Assembly (NCBI GenBank): GCA_001599595.1
Contig: BCHH01000016.1
Span: 136,643-200,642, forward strand
Direction: 5' to 3'
DNA: 64,000 bases
DNA from: Beverwykella pulmonaria
Lineage: Eukaryota > Ascomycota > Dothideomycetes > Pleosporales > Melanommataceae
The notes under the pieces were generated by a model, which was not told where the DNA came from, did no database searches, and saw nothing but the letters and a program-made list of their open reading frames with translations. Positions 21,447 to 32,025 of this stretch are shown in pieces (positions within the stretch are counted from its first letter, which is position 1; every line of letters starts with the position of its first letter). Made by a program: the position numbers and the translations under genes.

Positions 21447-24153
21447 GGTGGATATCCGTCCTTCCTTCACTGTGTCAACATGTGCAGACACACAATAAAC
21501 ACTCGAAATGAGAGCGGGCGGCGATTGGCAATTTCGTCAATGCTGCAAGCTGTGGGCTCCCTGTCCGAGGCACAAACGGTGCTGGCGGGCAAGGTGTTTC
21601 GAATGAGTGGACTCCAGTCTGGCTGTAGCAAAACACGCACCAAATCAGTAGGACGAGTACGCAGGAATGTGTGAATACGCAGCGAATAAATAAGGAGCGG
21701 CTAGCACATCAGTGCAGGCAAACAGAAACAGACGCAGGAAAGGAGAACAGCAGCACAGCAACGAGCGACGCTTGAAGATGTGGAAAGGAGGTGTTCCCTT
21801 AGCTTATCACGACGGTCGAGGGTCCATCTCCTTGGCGGCCATATTAATCCGCCACGGTAAGGATCGCGATGTGTCCCGCGCACCGCATTCACACGCGCAT
21901 CGGGCGCCCTCTCCACATTGGCATGGGCGAGGCGAGGCTGCATCCTGTACGACGACGAGTTGTGCACGCGAACGCGCTGCAGCGAGTGGTGGGCGCTGCG
22001 AATGGGGAATTGCAGTCGAATGCAGCCTGTGACGGCGAGCATGCGGTGAGCCATTCAGTGCTGCGCAAGCATGTAAATACCCCCCAAACCACGCGCTCCA
22101 CGCGGATGAGACGCGCCAGTCCAGGAGGAAGAGGCAAATTGTAGCCAATCACGCGCGAGCTCTCCAAATCGCCACCGATCGAGCAGCGCACAGGTGATGA
22201 AAATATTAGCGCCACGCCGCCCAGTCGCTGACCGCTCAAGATGATCAATTCTCAGGAGTCAGGGCTACATCACCAAGTCGTGTTAGAAGAGTCGAATCGA
22301 CGTTTGAGATGGCAGAGATGGTGTGAGTGTGGGTGCATCCTCCAGGCAGAACTCCTTCCAAATCCGCCAAGAGCCGTCATGCATTTTGATCTCCCAGCAC
22401 ACATGCATTGCGCTTGAATATTGAACCCAACTTTGCCTACCGTTTTCGAAAGAGAAGGGAAAGCGCACTGAGCCCTACATTCTCAAGCAGACATGGCAGG
22501 ATGTCATAGGCGTATACAAGCCCGTTCAACTTGATCTGGGTTCTCTTTGTGGTCGGTAAAAGAAGATCGTGTATCAGCTCCTACACGAGCCTGGCATGAC
22601 CACACCAAAGATGCCTCAGCCTTCATTCCCTGCTGCGAACACCACGTTCGCGTCTTCTCGCCCAACAAGCTCTCGCCCTCCTGTTTGCAGATACTTTCGT
22701 TTCAAACACACCAATGTCCGATTGGCAACCACTCCCGACGCCCCTTTCGAAAAATCTTCGCCACCTCCTTCTCCGGACGTAGAAGCTTCGCTCAACTCGG
22801 TGTACACACTTGTGCGATTGAGTTTGGTTTGAACTCCAACAAGGGTAGACAAGTCTGCGCAGAATCAGCCTTGTCTGTTTGTGCAACCGTTGACGGAAAT
22901 CCAGGGAGTCTGCATCGCTCACTCTGAACGAGGTTGATCCTTCAACTATTGTTACACGCATCTCATACTCTATTTCGGAATCATATCTCCTTATGCCATG
23001 CATTAGCGTAAGCTCTGCTTGGCGCCCCCGCTCCTTAGATGTACATGCATATGTGCTCGTTCCATGGTTGAAGTCCCGCAGGTACCACAACATTATCAAC
23101 CAATCATGACTATTCGCGTAGATTGTCTTCGTACTGATGGATGACGCCGAAAATATATAAATTCACCCTTTGAATTCGCAATCTAGGTATATGCATTAAA
23201 GCCTGGCACCCAGTTCGAGTGATTCTGGTTACTAGACAGATACCAACGCTCTCCTGCAGAGTGCAATACTGTCAGCCAAGAGAATGTATGGTAGTTCAGC
23301 CCCGATGTCCTTACTATTGTATCTGCCTTTGGGGTTATGCTATATTGATTGAGTCCATATAATAGGTCTTCACTATCCACCACAATCCAAGAGATTGCCC
23401 TGCCACTGCTCCAAGGCGCCTTCTCCCACAAACATCTACTCAAGACACGCCGAAGTACAAGACTGGAAGGTCGAAGTGCTCGTGCAGAGTACCATCGCAT
23501 CTGCCGGACAGGCATATGACTCAGCGACATCACCTGCCGGGATTGCTCTGTAGAAAATTTAACAGTTCGAAGCGAAGACTCTTGTGTGATTGTGTATGTA
23601 CTAAAAGACAGTAAAGGCACCGGTGCAGTTGCATATGGCTCTAATTTTGGTCACCGGTAAAAGGATCAAGAGAACCGCTCGGAAAGAGCTCTGTCGCATT
23701 TATCGGAGGGATCGCCTGTGGAACATCGTCCTCGTTAACATTACGTAGATGCTCAACTAAGTGGCCGCATCGAATTACACGCTACCACGGCCCATATCTA
23801 TTGACTTACCAGCTTAATTTGGGTGAGTTATGGCAGGCAACCACCTCCTTTGCAAAGGGGTATCGTATCTGCCAGTACACGGTTTAACATATCAATTCGA
23901 TACAACTTCGAAGGGGCGTATATCTCGAACCCATCCGCCAACTACCTCATCAGCATGCCTTTTAAACACTTGTTTCTCTAATGATCTGCTTTAAGCGCGT
24001 TATGCATCCCTCGCATATCCGATCACGTTCCTGCCACTACTACACCATCAAACTGCATCACCGAGGATCTTCTGACTTCACGCCTTTCACACAAAAAAAT
24101 CCTCGCCACGAAAACGTACTTCTTTTACCCTACCATCGAATTGAATAAGTTGG
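21447..24153. other. Long intergenic region, no gene firmly supported
   Basis: The first 700 bp upstream of the Rab GAP gene are GC-rich with CT/GA tracts and probably hold its promoter and 5' UTR. Frames at 22569-22832 (plus) and 23183-23620 (minus, 145 aa) have coding-like composition but no domain, signal peptide or splice support; the latter is the more protein-like because it is rich in Trp/Tyr near its end. Confidence 0.45.
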
Positions 24154-24584
24154 ATGGCCCACACCCTGCTCCAACACATTCGGACAACATCGGTACGTTA
24201 CAGAACTACCTGCACCAAAGCTACGCCGATCACAATGATCCTATGTTTCAGCAGATGCAATTCAACGCCAAGCGCGATGTACGTGCCGCGCGCAAGGCAT
24301 TCGCTGAAAATAATCGAATTCCAGGCCGGAAGCCGGTCGGTGTGAGCCTCAAAGTCGATTTCGATGATGAGCTCAATGGTGGCAGGGGTATGGTTGTGAA
24401 AGAGACACAGGATGAGAAGGTGATCGGCAAAGGCCAAAGCAGGAGCATCAAACGGAAGACGGGCTGGAATCGGATGGGGAAGTGGGAGTTGGCCGAGTCG
24501 GAGAATAACGCCCCCACTATCTGGGCAAGCAGAAGGTGCGCCAAGGCGCGTGGTATTGGAAGGAATTATGCTAGGATGGACTGA
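24154..24584 (+). CDS. Tentative small basic protein (123 aa)
   Basis: Modelled as exons 24154-24192 and 24252-24584 with a 59-bp GTACGT...CAG intron; without splicing the frame is open from 24141 but lacks an upstream ATG. The product is rich in Lys/Arg/Asn and has a middle segment (KPVGVSLKVDFDDELNGG) that looks protein-like. No signal peptide, membrane span or known domain is seen. The function is unknown. Confidence 0.4.
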
Positions 24585-24828
24585 GGATGGTGGCGTGGAA
24601 TCAGACCGGTATTACATGCGCTGGCAGATACAATAGGGCTTTGCGGAAATGATTCAATCTTTTGATACGGTACCAGAATTTGGCGTAGATCCAGCGCACA
24701 TGCAAGCGAGCTAGATTGAGGGTAATAGTAGACAAAATACCGATGACACTGGCTGTCTGAGTATTGAATGCATGTCATCTATCAAGGCCTCACCCCCGTT
24801 CCCCAATTCTGCTCCCAAACCACCTTCG

Positions 24829-25586
24829 TCACACAATCTTCCCTGTCCCCTCAATACACTGCCTCGCAATACCTGGCTCCTCTCTTGGATTCCTCCTCTT
24901 ACTCCTCCTATACTCCCCCGCAAACTCAGTAGCACAAAGTCCCGGATCCACACCCCACACCATAATCGGCTTCAACATCTGCACCCACTGCACCGTTATC
25001 ATATGTATAGCTGCCTTGCTCGCCCAATACGGCGATGCACTCGTGTTCATCGGGTGTGGAGCCGTTGCTTCCGCGATGGAGATAGAACCTATGCTTGAGG
25101 AGATGACGATAATTTTTGCAGAGGAGGATTTCTGGACGAGGGGCGTGAAGGCGTCGGTTGTAGCAACAGTGCCTCTGACGCTTGTTTCGAACATGCGGCG
25201 CCTGTTTTCTGGTTGGGTTGCGCTTCCACCTTCCCCGGCCATGATTGCGGCGTTGTTGAGGAGGATATCAAGATGGCCATACTCGTCAGTTACTTTGGCG
25301 ACAGCAGCGGAGATACTAGAGGTTGATATGTTGTCGATTTGGATGGGGGAGATTGTTGTTTGGTCGTTGGTTTTGGAAGTAGAGAGTTTGGCGACGGCGG
25401 CTTCACCTCGAGCTATATCGTGACACCCTACTAAAATTCTGTAGGGCTTTTTTGATTCGGAAAGCAGTTGAGCAACTGAGACACCGATGCCTTGGTTTGC
25501 GTCTAGAATGTATGTTAGATGAGATGGTGCTGGGAAGTGTTGTACTTGCCTGTGATGAGGACTAGAGGCGGCGGGGAAGCTGCCAT
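24829..25586 (-). CDS. Short-chain dehydrogenase/reductase (classical SDR)
   Basis: Exons 25586-25550 and 25502-24829 give 236 aa. The only in-frame junction uses a GC donor (GCAAGT), so the intron is GC-AG. The NAD(P) loop reads T-D-A-N-Q-G-I-G instead of T-G-xxx-G-I-G: the first Gly is Asp. NNAA (about residue 95), the catalytic Ser about 149 (VISSSIGS), and Tyr171/Lys175 in YWASK are all present, so the catalytic set is complete. The substrate is unknown. The C-terminus is shorter than usual; after the stop another frame continues with GGLGAELGNGG, so a late frameshift may have trimmed it. Confidence 0.85.
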
Positions 25587-26459
25587 GCTGGCAGTGCAAG
25601 CTCACGCAAACTATGTCAAAAAATATTTGCATAGTATGTCTCGAAAATTGCCGTCTTATTATGTGTTGTGAACTATTTTACACACCGACAGATTTAAGCG
25701 GACGTCGGCTTTGGGGATAGAGCAGGATCAAAGAATGTCAGCAATTTAGCATTGAAGTAACAGAGAGTAGCCTCATCAAAATATTACTCGGAGAGACAAT
25801 CGCATTGCTGTCAGTCGATCTTTCATTATTTACATGAATGAAGGCTAGTAAGAGAAAGTGCGATGTGATTTACAGACATTCTGTCTTCTGCTATTTGTCA
25901 CGATTAGAGGAAGCAGTCAATTGTCTGATGGGTAAATGTGTATATAAGGAGTGTGAAAGCCATGACGAGTTGACTGCCTGCACGATGACTATATATCCTC
26001 TTGAAGGGGAGATAGCTAGAATAGGACATATGGTCGAACATGTGAGACAAGTGACACTGTTGACTCCACTTGAGAGTCTAGAATCTATAAATAAAAAAGG
26101 CTCCCCTAGTTCGTCAATAAAGGCAATTATTTCTTCCCATTAACTAGCGGTAAGTTACACCAAGATTTTGAGATTTCACAGGTTGTTGGAGTAATAAGAC
26201 TTTGGATTTTTGTCGATTGTAGTACCTCTGCTCAAGAACCTCAAAATATACACTCATTTCTTCCGGGTTACAGCCACCTGATTGCTCGGCTTCATTTAGA
26301 TACTCTAAACACCCTTTCCAAAAGCGCTTGATACAGGTGCTCTTCTCGTCTTGTTAAGAAGTTGTCACTCGTAGATACAGTTTTTTCACTGCTCACTTAC
26401 CGTTAAGACAAAGGATACACTTCAGAACTTACAACTTTGAAATATAAGCTAAGCCTATC
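25587..26459. other. AT-rich intergenic, no gene seen
   Basis: A 101-aa plus frame at 25838-26143 has no domain or good context. Probably the start of the repeat-rich, gene-poor stretch that runs to 29.8 kb. Confidence 0.5.
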
Positions 26460-26809
26460 TTATCTACGCTTCTCCTCCTTTTGCATCAGCTGCCCCAAGA
26501 TTTGGAACATCACTGTCGCCATATTTTCCCCTTTCTCTTCCACATCTCTTCACATTTTCATGTGAACTGATCTGGGTGCCATTTCACCCTCTCCTTCTTC
26601 AAGAACACCACGATGTACTCTCCGGAAGCCTTCAGCACACTTTCCACATTAGGGTGGCATACTCGGTAGGGGTTTTGACATGCGTCCTGGCATGCGAGGT
26701 TGCTGCGAACACACAAGCCTATTGGAATCGAAGGGAAGTTAGCAGTATTGACAACATTGAGACCAATCGCAATGGAATTTCCCGAAGACCGGATTTGATA
26801 CTGCGTCAA
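26460..26809 (-). pseudogene. Decayed fungal gene fragment with WHPD-type C-terminus
   Basis: The minus strand reads FLKKERVKWHPDQF, then a stop, then CEEMWKRKGK, then after a frame change MFQILGQLMQKEEKR and a stop. This matches the usual end of a fungal hypothetical family (RWHPDKF ... MFQ-I-LMEKEKRR) broken by one stop and at least one frameshift. The 5' part is too decayed to follow. It lies next to an LTR-like repeat. Confidence 0.5.
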
Positions 26810-27049
26810 TGGTCGCTTTTATATCCCTTGGATACTGAACTGATCATTGTCGAGTGCCGAGGGTATACCGTCGCGATTTGGCGGACATTCAGCACACTTC
26901 CATTCGAAGCCATTAGACATCTCAGCAAAGTTTTCAAGCCATCAATTAACAGGCATCGATGGAAAAGCGCTATTCCAAGTTGCCGGCCAACTTCTGTCCC
27001 TCTGATGTAAGGGTAGAGCGACCAATGATAGTCTCTATCATTGTCTTGA

Positions 27050-27217
27050 AAGTTGTGTGCCAGTGGGTCACATGACGAGCCACCTCCATATTTATTTTCG
27101 CTATCTGGGCGAGCTCCTAGCGTGCTTGGTAAGACCATAGATATTTCCTTAGTAACTCCTCTGTAGATTCAATACAATCATCATCAATCTCTCTATTAAC
27201 TTTGTCGCGTCACGACA
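27050..27217. repeat. LTR-like dispersed repeat, copy A
   Basis: About 160 bp align with 47668-47820: CTCCATATTT/TTCCATATTT, GTAAGACCATAGATA/GTAAGACTCCAGATA, AACTCCTCTGTAGATTCAAT/AGCTCCTCCGTAGAATCAAT, ATCATCA. Copy A carries the T/A versions at several C/G sites, as after RIP. It could be a solo LTR; exact ends are unclear. Confidence 0.55.
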
Positions 27218-27693
27218 AAGGCCTCCATGTTTATGCTTGAAGTTGCGAGGTTTAGAAAAAGTGGCACGGGGGTGTTTGATATAACCAAATTAGCAGATGA
27301 GGTTAATACTATGATGATTTTATGCGTGTTGCACCTAGGCATGCATAGTGTTAGAGTTGCTTTACACAATGTGAACGTTCTTGAACAATGTGTATTTTGC
27401 ATTCGCTCACTTCCATGGATTTTCGAGGAACTTACATACGTTGTGAACAATGTCGGGATTGAAATGAGAGTAGTAGAAGTGTGAATTATGAATAAAGCTA
27501 CCGTGTTAGAAACTCTACTAAAATCTGTCCACTCCTCACGTAATCGGGTTTGTGGGGAAGCAAAGACGAAGATAAACTGCTGCTATCTTTTCAATTAAGG
27601 CCAATTAGGAAGCTGTAAAGGCCGATTGAAATTAGGCTAATTTCCATGAAATCTGGAGAATTTGGTCTTCCTGGCTCTTCATCGCACGGTTGG
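27218..27693. other. AT-rich spacer, no gene seen
   Basis: A plus frame at 27227-27484 shows no known domain. Ends at the target duplication of the element at 27700. Confidence 0.5.
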
Positions 27694-28104
27694 TGGATGT
27701 ACGGAAAGCGGTTGTAAGCAAACCGGCAACAATTCAAGCGAGGAAAATCAAAACGCAAAATGTTGATAGGGATCTTACAGCTAGCTGCATAGTGGTGCGA
27801 GCACTAGTCGGCAAGGCATAAGACAGTTGTACGGTGTACACAGCGTACGGGGATAGTAGGGTGGGCAACAGGTTTCTGGTTATTGCTCTGCTCATCTATG
27901 TACGAACGCGAGCGATATTTAAGGAGGCGCGCCCGTGCACGGGCATCACGTGATATAACCACGTGATCCCATACCAGGCTAGACATACTTTGCGCCGTAT
28001 CGCTCCTGCGTACGGACACAAAACGTACATTGCAAAAATCAACAAACGCATGCGCACCCGTGAATAATAACATACCAACACAGAGCAAGGTTTAAGTCCA
28101 GAAA

Positions 28105-28300
28105 GCAGATATAAGCAAACCAGCAACAATTCTAGTGAGGAAAATCCAAATCTAAAACGCAAATGCAAATAACAACATACTAACATGAGCAAGATTTTAA
28201 AGTTATAATATCTTACAGCGCCCTTATGTTTGCAACATACAGCAGACAGTTAAAAGGAAAAGTAACAAAATTTATTAGCTCTATATAAAAACTTTCTAAA
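28105..28300 (+). repeat. Internal diverged copy of the element's right end, inverted
   Basis: AAACCAGCAACAATTCTAGTGAGG and the following TTTAAAGTTATAATATC...AAAATTTATTAG block match the reversed sequence of 28640-28795 with about one change per six bases. It suggests nesting or an internal rearrangement. Confidence 0.75.
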
Positions 28301-28554
28301 CGTGTTTGCAACGCGTTCTTTTAAGGGGCCAGGTGCTCGTGGAGCCAATATAGTGCCAGAAGAATACTTATGAATTTGATGCAGAGTCTTGGAAGTTTGG
28401 AACCTTAGCTACTGTGAGTAACAGTAATGTGCTGACGGTTGTTGCTGTTGGTGTACTGTGAGTTAGAGTACAGTGATGTGCGCAATGGGTATTAGTCGGT
28501 ATTGTGCGCAATGTCAGGTGTGTGAAGTACTGTGCTGCAGAGTACAGTACTTGT

Positions 28555-28623
28555 CGGGACCGTCGTTTGGGACCGTCGTTCAGGACCGTCGTTCGGGACT
28601 GTCGTTCGGGACCGTCGTTCGGA
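28555..28623. repeat. 13-bp minisatellite, five units
   Basis: Unit CGGGACCGTCGTT repeats five times with single substitutions and a partial sixth, inside the 1.1-kb element. Confidence 0.92.
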
Positions 28624-28811
28624 CTGGTGTCGCGGTGGTTACCGTGACAATCCTGTAGTTCTAATAAGGCTAATAAATTTTGTCCCTTGCCCTTTAACTA
28701 TCCGCTGCACATTACAAATAAAGGGACGCTGTATGATATTGTAGCTTTAAACCTTGATTTTCCTCGCTTGAATTGTTGCCGGTTTGCTTACAACCGCTTT
28801 CCGTATGGATG

Positions 28812-29840
28812 CAATACAGAAAGAGCTGGTCATTTTGGCGGTGGGAGTTTGACATCTCGAATTCGAGTAAAGTTGTGACAGAAAAGAAAAATTTAGGACA
28901 GTAATCACTTTCTCGTGTGCAATTCCTCTAGGTTCCACTTATGTTGAATTTATCCTGCGAGATGTTGAGTCGAACATCACGCGCACTCGCAGATTAATTG
29001 AGGAGAGCTTGCGAGGCACTACCTAGGCATTCCAATTAGCCCTTCCTTCAACATAAAGCACAAGGCATGGACTTCATGCTAATTAAGCTGAAGTCGAAAC
29101 AATGTTTCATGGCGCTCTCATGCATAGAACGTGCACGTCCTGTCAGTCGATTCAGGATTACTACGACAAGGAGGCCGATCCTAAGGTTAGGCAATAATTC
29201 GCACGTTGTTCCGAAAAGGATTCCCATATACGAAAAAACATCGATACAGAGCTACAGCTGTAGGAATAGATTAACAGTAGTGCTTATAGACTTTTAGTCC
29301 GTTTATTTGCCACCAAGTAGTCGGACATTGGCAGGGGCACGGAGTTCCATCTTCAGGCGCCCTAAAGATCTGACTGTAATGGCGAAGCGAGCCAATCAAC
29401 ATCCTTTTCCTGCTGATGATTTGTACTTGGCGGAGCTTCGCCAATGTGGATATTAGATACCTGTTGGTCATGGGGACTGAGGACATAAGGCATTCTACAC
29501 TGAATGGGTTAGTATAGCGCAAATTGTCGTTTCGTTGTTCCTAGGCCACCACCGTAATATTTTTGTAGTCGGAATACCGTTCAGGGTTTGCCAAGAAGCC
29601 TGTATATTCAGCTGCGCTGAAGACTGATACGACTTGCCTATCAACTTTCACGATGTATAAGAATCCAAGACTCTTCCTCATTTTTCTACATCAATCAGCT
29701 TTCTACTTCATTATTTACTACTATCTTCTTCATCCCCGGTGGAACCTACATTTTCTTCTTACCACCTCTTTTTTACCTTCGCCTTCTCTTCCAAAGTACC
29801 CATTCTTTCATTTTCACCCTCTTTACCACCTCCAATCAAC
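28812..29840. other. Spacer upstream of the CAP protein gene
   Basis: No gene supported until the pyrimidine-rich leader (29650-29840) that precedes the CAP gene, typical of a fungal 5' UTR/promoter of a highly expressed gene. Confidence 0.5.
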
Positions 29841-30317
29841 ATGGTTTCTTCCAAGACTCTTTCTATCATCGCCTTTGCAGTAGGGTCTGCTTTTGCAGCC
29901 CCCGTCGAATCTGTGAACACCTTGGAAGCACGACAAAACCACTACATGGACATTGTCGGCGAGTGGCGTAGCAGAATGGGTATGTCCCAGCTCATGTACG
30001 ATGGGCAGCTCGAGGCCAACGCTGCAAACACCGTCCAAGAGAGCAACGGCCAGATGATCCACAAACTTAATCCTGGAACAATGGGCCAGGTGCTAGCGCC
30101 GGGCAATTCTGACCTTGGGGCCTTCTACAGCGCATTCGTTGGCGGCTGGCTCTGCGAGATCCCGACCCTTCCTGGTCTTAACGGCGTCTGCGATTCCGAC
30201 TTTGGTATCACCTGGACCCATACTTCGACGGGGCATGCTGAAATCCTTACTAGCCCCTCGATGACTCGAATCGGATGTGCATGGGCAGCTGGTATCTGGG
30301 GGTGCGACTTGGCTTAG
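29841..30317 (+). CDS. Secreted CAP/SCP (PR-1-like) protein
   Basis: Intronless, 158 aa. A signal peptide (about 1-19, MVSSKTLSIIAFAVGSAFA) is followed by a short pro-region ending in LEAR. The CAP fold is suggested by the opening helix (MDIVGEWRSRMGMSQLMYD), the helix with repeated Ala (LEANAANTVQ), the HTSTGHAEILTSPSMTRIGCAW segment (equivalent of the GH-T/Y-x-x-GC block) and the final IWGC. It is short for the family. CAP proteins in fungi are secreted and bind sterols or lipids in some cases; effector roles are reported for some. ATG 29841 was chosen because it begins the signal peptide. Neighbours are repeats on both sides. Confidence 0.82.
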   Translation: MVSSKTLSIIAFAVGSAFAAPVESVNTLEARQNHYMDIVGEWRSRMGMSQLMYDGQLEANAANTVQESNGQMIHKLNPGTMGQVLAPGNSDLGAFYSAFVGGWLCEIPTLPGLNGVCDSDFGITWTHTSTGHAEILTSPSMTRIGCAWAAGIWGCDLA

Positions 30318-32025
30318 GTGAATTGGAGAGGGAGGCTTTAAAAGGTGCTGCCATGGAGTGGCTCTTATGAGAAAGTTGCTGGGCATTCGAGATTGCAATA
30401 CGCCGCTGTTTAGAGATTTCCTATCATCTCTTTCATTTTCTGTATATTCTCTTTGGACTTGGCTTTGCTCAGCGAATCTATTTCCTTAAATTTTGAATGA
30501 TATGTGGCGATCATTGAGGAATTCTATAAAAGGATTTTATTCACGAGCATCATTCCCGTTCTTGTGTCCGTTGCTGAGTGTGGCAAATTAAAACATGGTC
30601 AGTAGCGCTGGGATCCCGAATCATCTCCTACCACTTAGCCTTCCCTAAGCCCATGACCTAGTGCGAATGCATAATACTAATGTACTCATTAAAACTGTAA
30701 ATATAAGGCTATGAATCATAGGCAGCCGTTACTGATGCTCTGGTCGGGTCGAAGGCTGAAGACTGAATACGTCACTTTACTGTTCATAATACGAAACTCT
30801 ATGAGAATTTAACAAACACAGTGTAACCGTCGACACCTCGTCCTTCTCATTATCTTAATGACAGCTTTCATTCTCACTCAAACTCGGACACCGTAATATG
30901 CCCGCGCCATTGCTATTCTTCAAATATTGGCAATTATCCTAGCCATACAACTTCATCTTGGAAGGGGTGTGAGGCTATGGTTGGCTATCAATTGCCTGAA
31001 GATCGTGCCATTTTGTAGCAAGGTCTTCGATAATGGGGTGGAAGCAGCCATCTGCTGGCTTACCGATGGAGGTGTCGAATAAAGTCCATATGTTATAATT
31101 GTCGCCGTCATAAGTGTTTCTCTAAGCCCGGGCACCATACCAGTCACGTGGAGCCATTGGCTAATCACGTCCATCATCATATATATATATCAGCTGTATA
31201 TTACACACACACACTCACAATACAAATCTTCATACCATCACCCTGCTGACAGCTGATACATATATGATGACGAACATGATTAGTCAGTGTCATATACACG
31301 TGATTGGGATGGTGCCCTGGCTTCTAGTACATTTTGCCATCTTTAAGAGGAAGACAAACCAAAAAAATGAGCAGGAAGCGGAGTATAGGAATGAAAGCTT
31401 GAAAGTTCAATCGGAAACTTTCAACGAAGGTGAAAGGTGCTTTAAGGCTTGTGGGATCGGTCATACGACCCTGCATGTCTCGCGCAATCGATGTGGTGGT
31501 TAGATTGGGGCTCTACTGTTTACCCTAATAGTGACCCATGCGTTACAGGTGCTACGCGGGAGAGCCTAAAGCACCTGCATCTTGTAGGGATGAGGATCCG
31601 CCTGCATATTGAAGTTGGATACGAATAGGCCCTTGGCCGAGAACCTTAGCCCTTTGTAGTGGCATATCAGCAGCTAAGTTAGAGCGTACTAAGCCGCCTC
31701 CGCTTATAGGTTGGAAAAAGGCGGTTGCACCATCGTATTATCGAAACGCGGGCGTGCTACTGGTTTAGGATGAGTACAACCAATCAGAGGCCGAGTTTTG
31801 TATGTAATCCAACCGCGCGCATGGTTCACTTTTGTACCGTTCGGATTTAATATAATTTTAGCTGCGACAAGACCTTATCAATTCTGTGCGGCACAGCTTC
31901 AACGAAAAGGATTATAACGTAAAAAGTTTGCTCCTTGCCAACATGGGTGCGGTGGTCAGCTCTTTCTTCCATTTAATATCTAGCAAACCTTTTACGTAGA
32001 TCGCTTTTATTCCTGTACATGCGAC
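30318..32025. other. Repeat-rich intergenic region
   Basis: No gene supported. A plus frame at 31264-31503 ends with C-x4-C-x-x-x-H-type residues that might be a relic of a transposase zinc knuckle. A diverged palindrome at 31126-31324 is listed separately. Confidence 0.45.
31126..31324. repeat. Diverged inverted repeat (arms ~72 bp, spacer ~50 bp)
   Basis: 31126-31197 reversed matches 31249-31324 (CAGCTGATA, ATATGATGA, GATTAG, CACGTGA, GGTATGGTGCCC/GGGATGGTGCCC). It contains an AT dinucleotide run and could form a hairpin; probably a foldback/MITE relic. Confidence 0.65.

Larger units (their letters stand above)
27694..28811. mobile_element. 1106-bp terminal-inverted-repeat element with 6-bp target duplication
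   Basis: Bases 27700-27751 and the reverse complement of 28754-28805 are identical for 52 bp (outer end TACGGAAAGCGGTTGTAAGC). Immediately outside on both sides stands TGGATG (27694-27699 and 28806-28811), a 6-bp target-site duplication. There is no transposase frame inside, so it is non-autonomous (MITE-like). The interior holds a diverged inverted copy of its own right end (28105-28300 against 28640-28805 reversed) and a 13-bp minisatellite. A 6-bp duplication does not fit Tc1/mariner (TA), hAT (8) or PIF/Harbinger (3). Confidence 0.88.

Noticed and set aside
23183..23620. 145-aa minus frame
   Set aside because: Coding-like in part, but no family, signal or context; not strong enough to list as a gene.
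24711..24953. Alternative C-terminus of the SDR in another frame
   Set aside because: Would need a frameshift, no intron joins it; mentioned only as possible sign of trimming.
28555..28623. CRISPR-like array
   Set aside because: Units are contiguous 13-bp tandem repeats without spacers, and the genome is fungal.
31264..31503. 79-aa plus frame with Cys/His near its end
   Set aside because: The spacing only loosely fits a zinc knuckle and the frame overlaps a palindrome arm.
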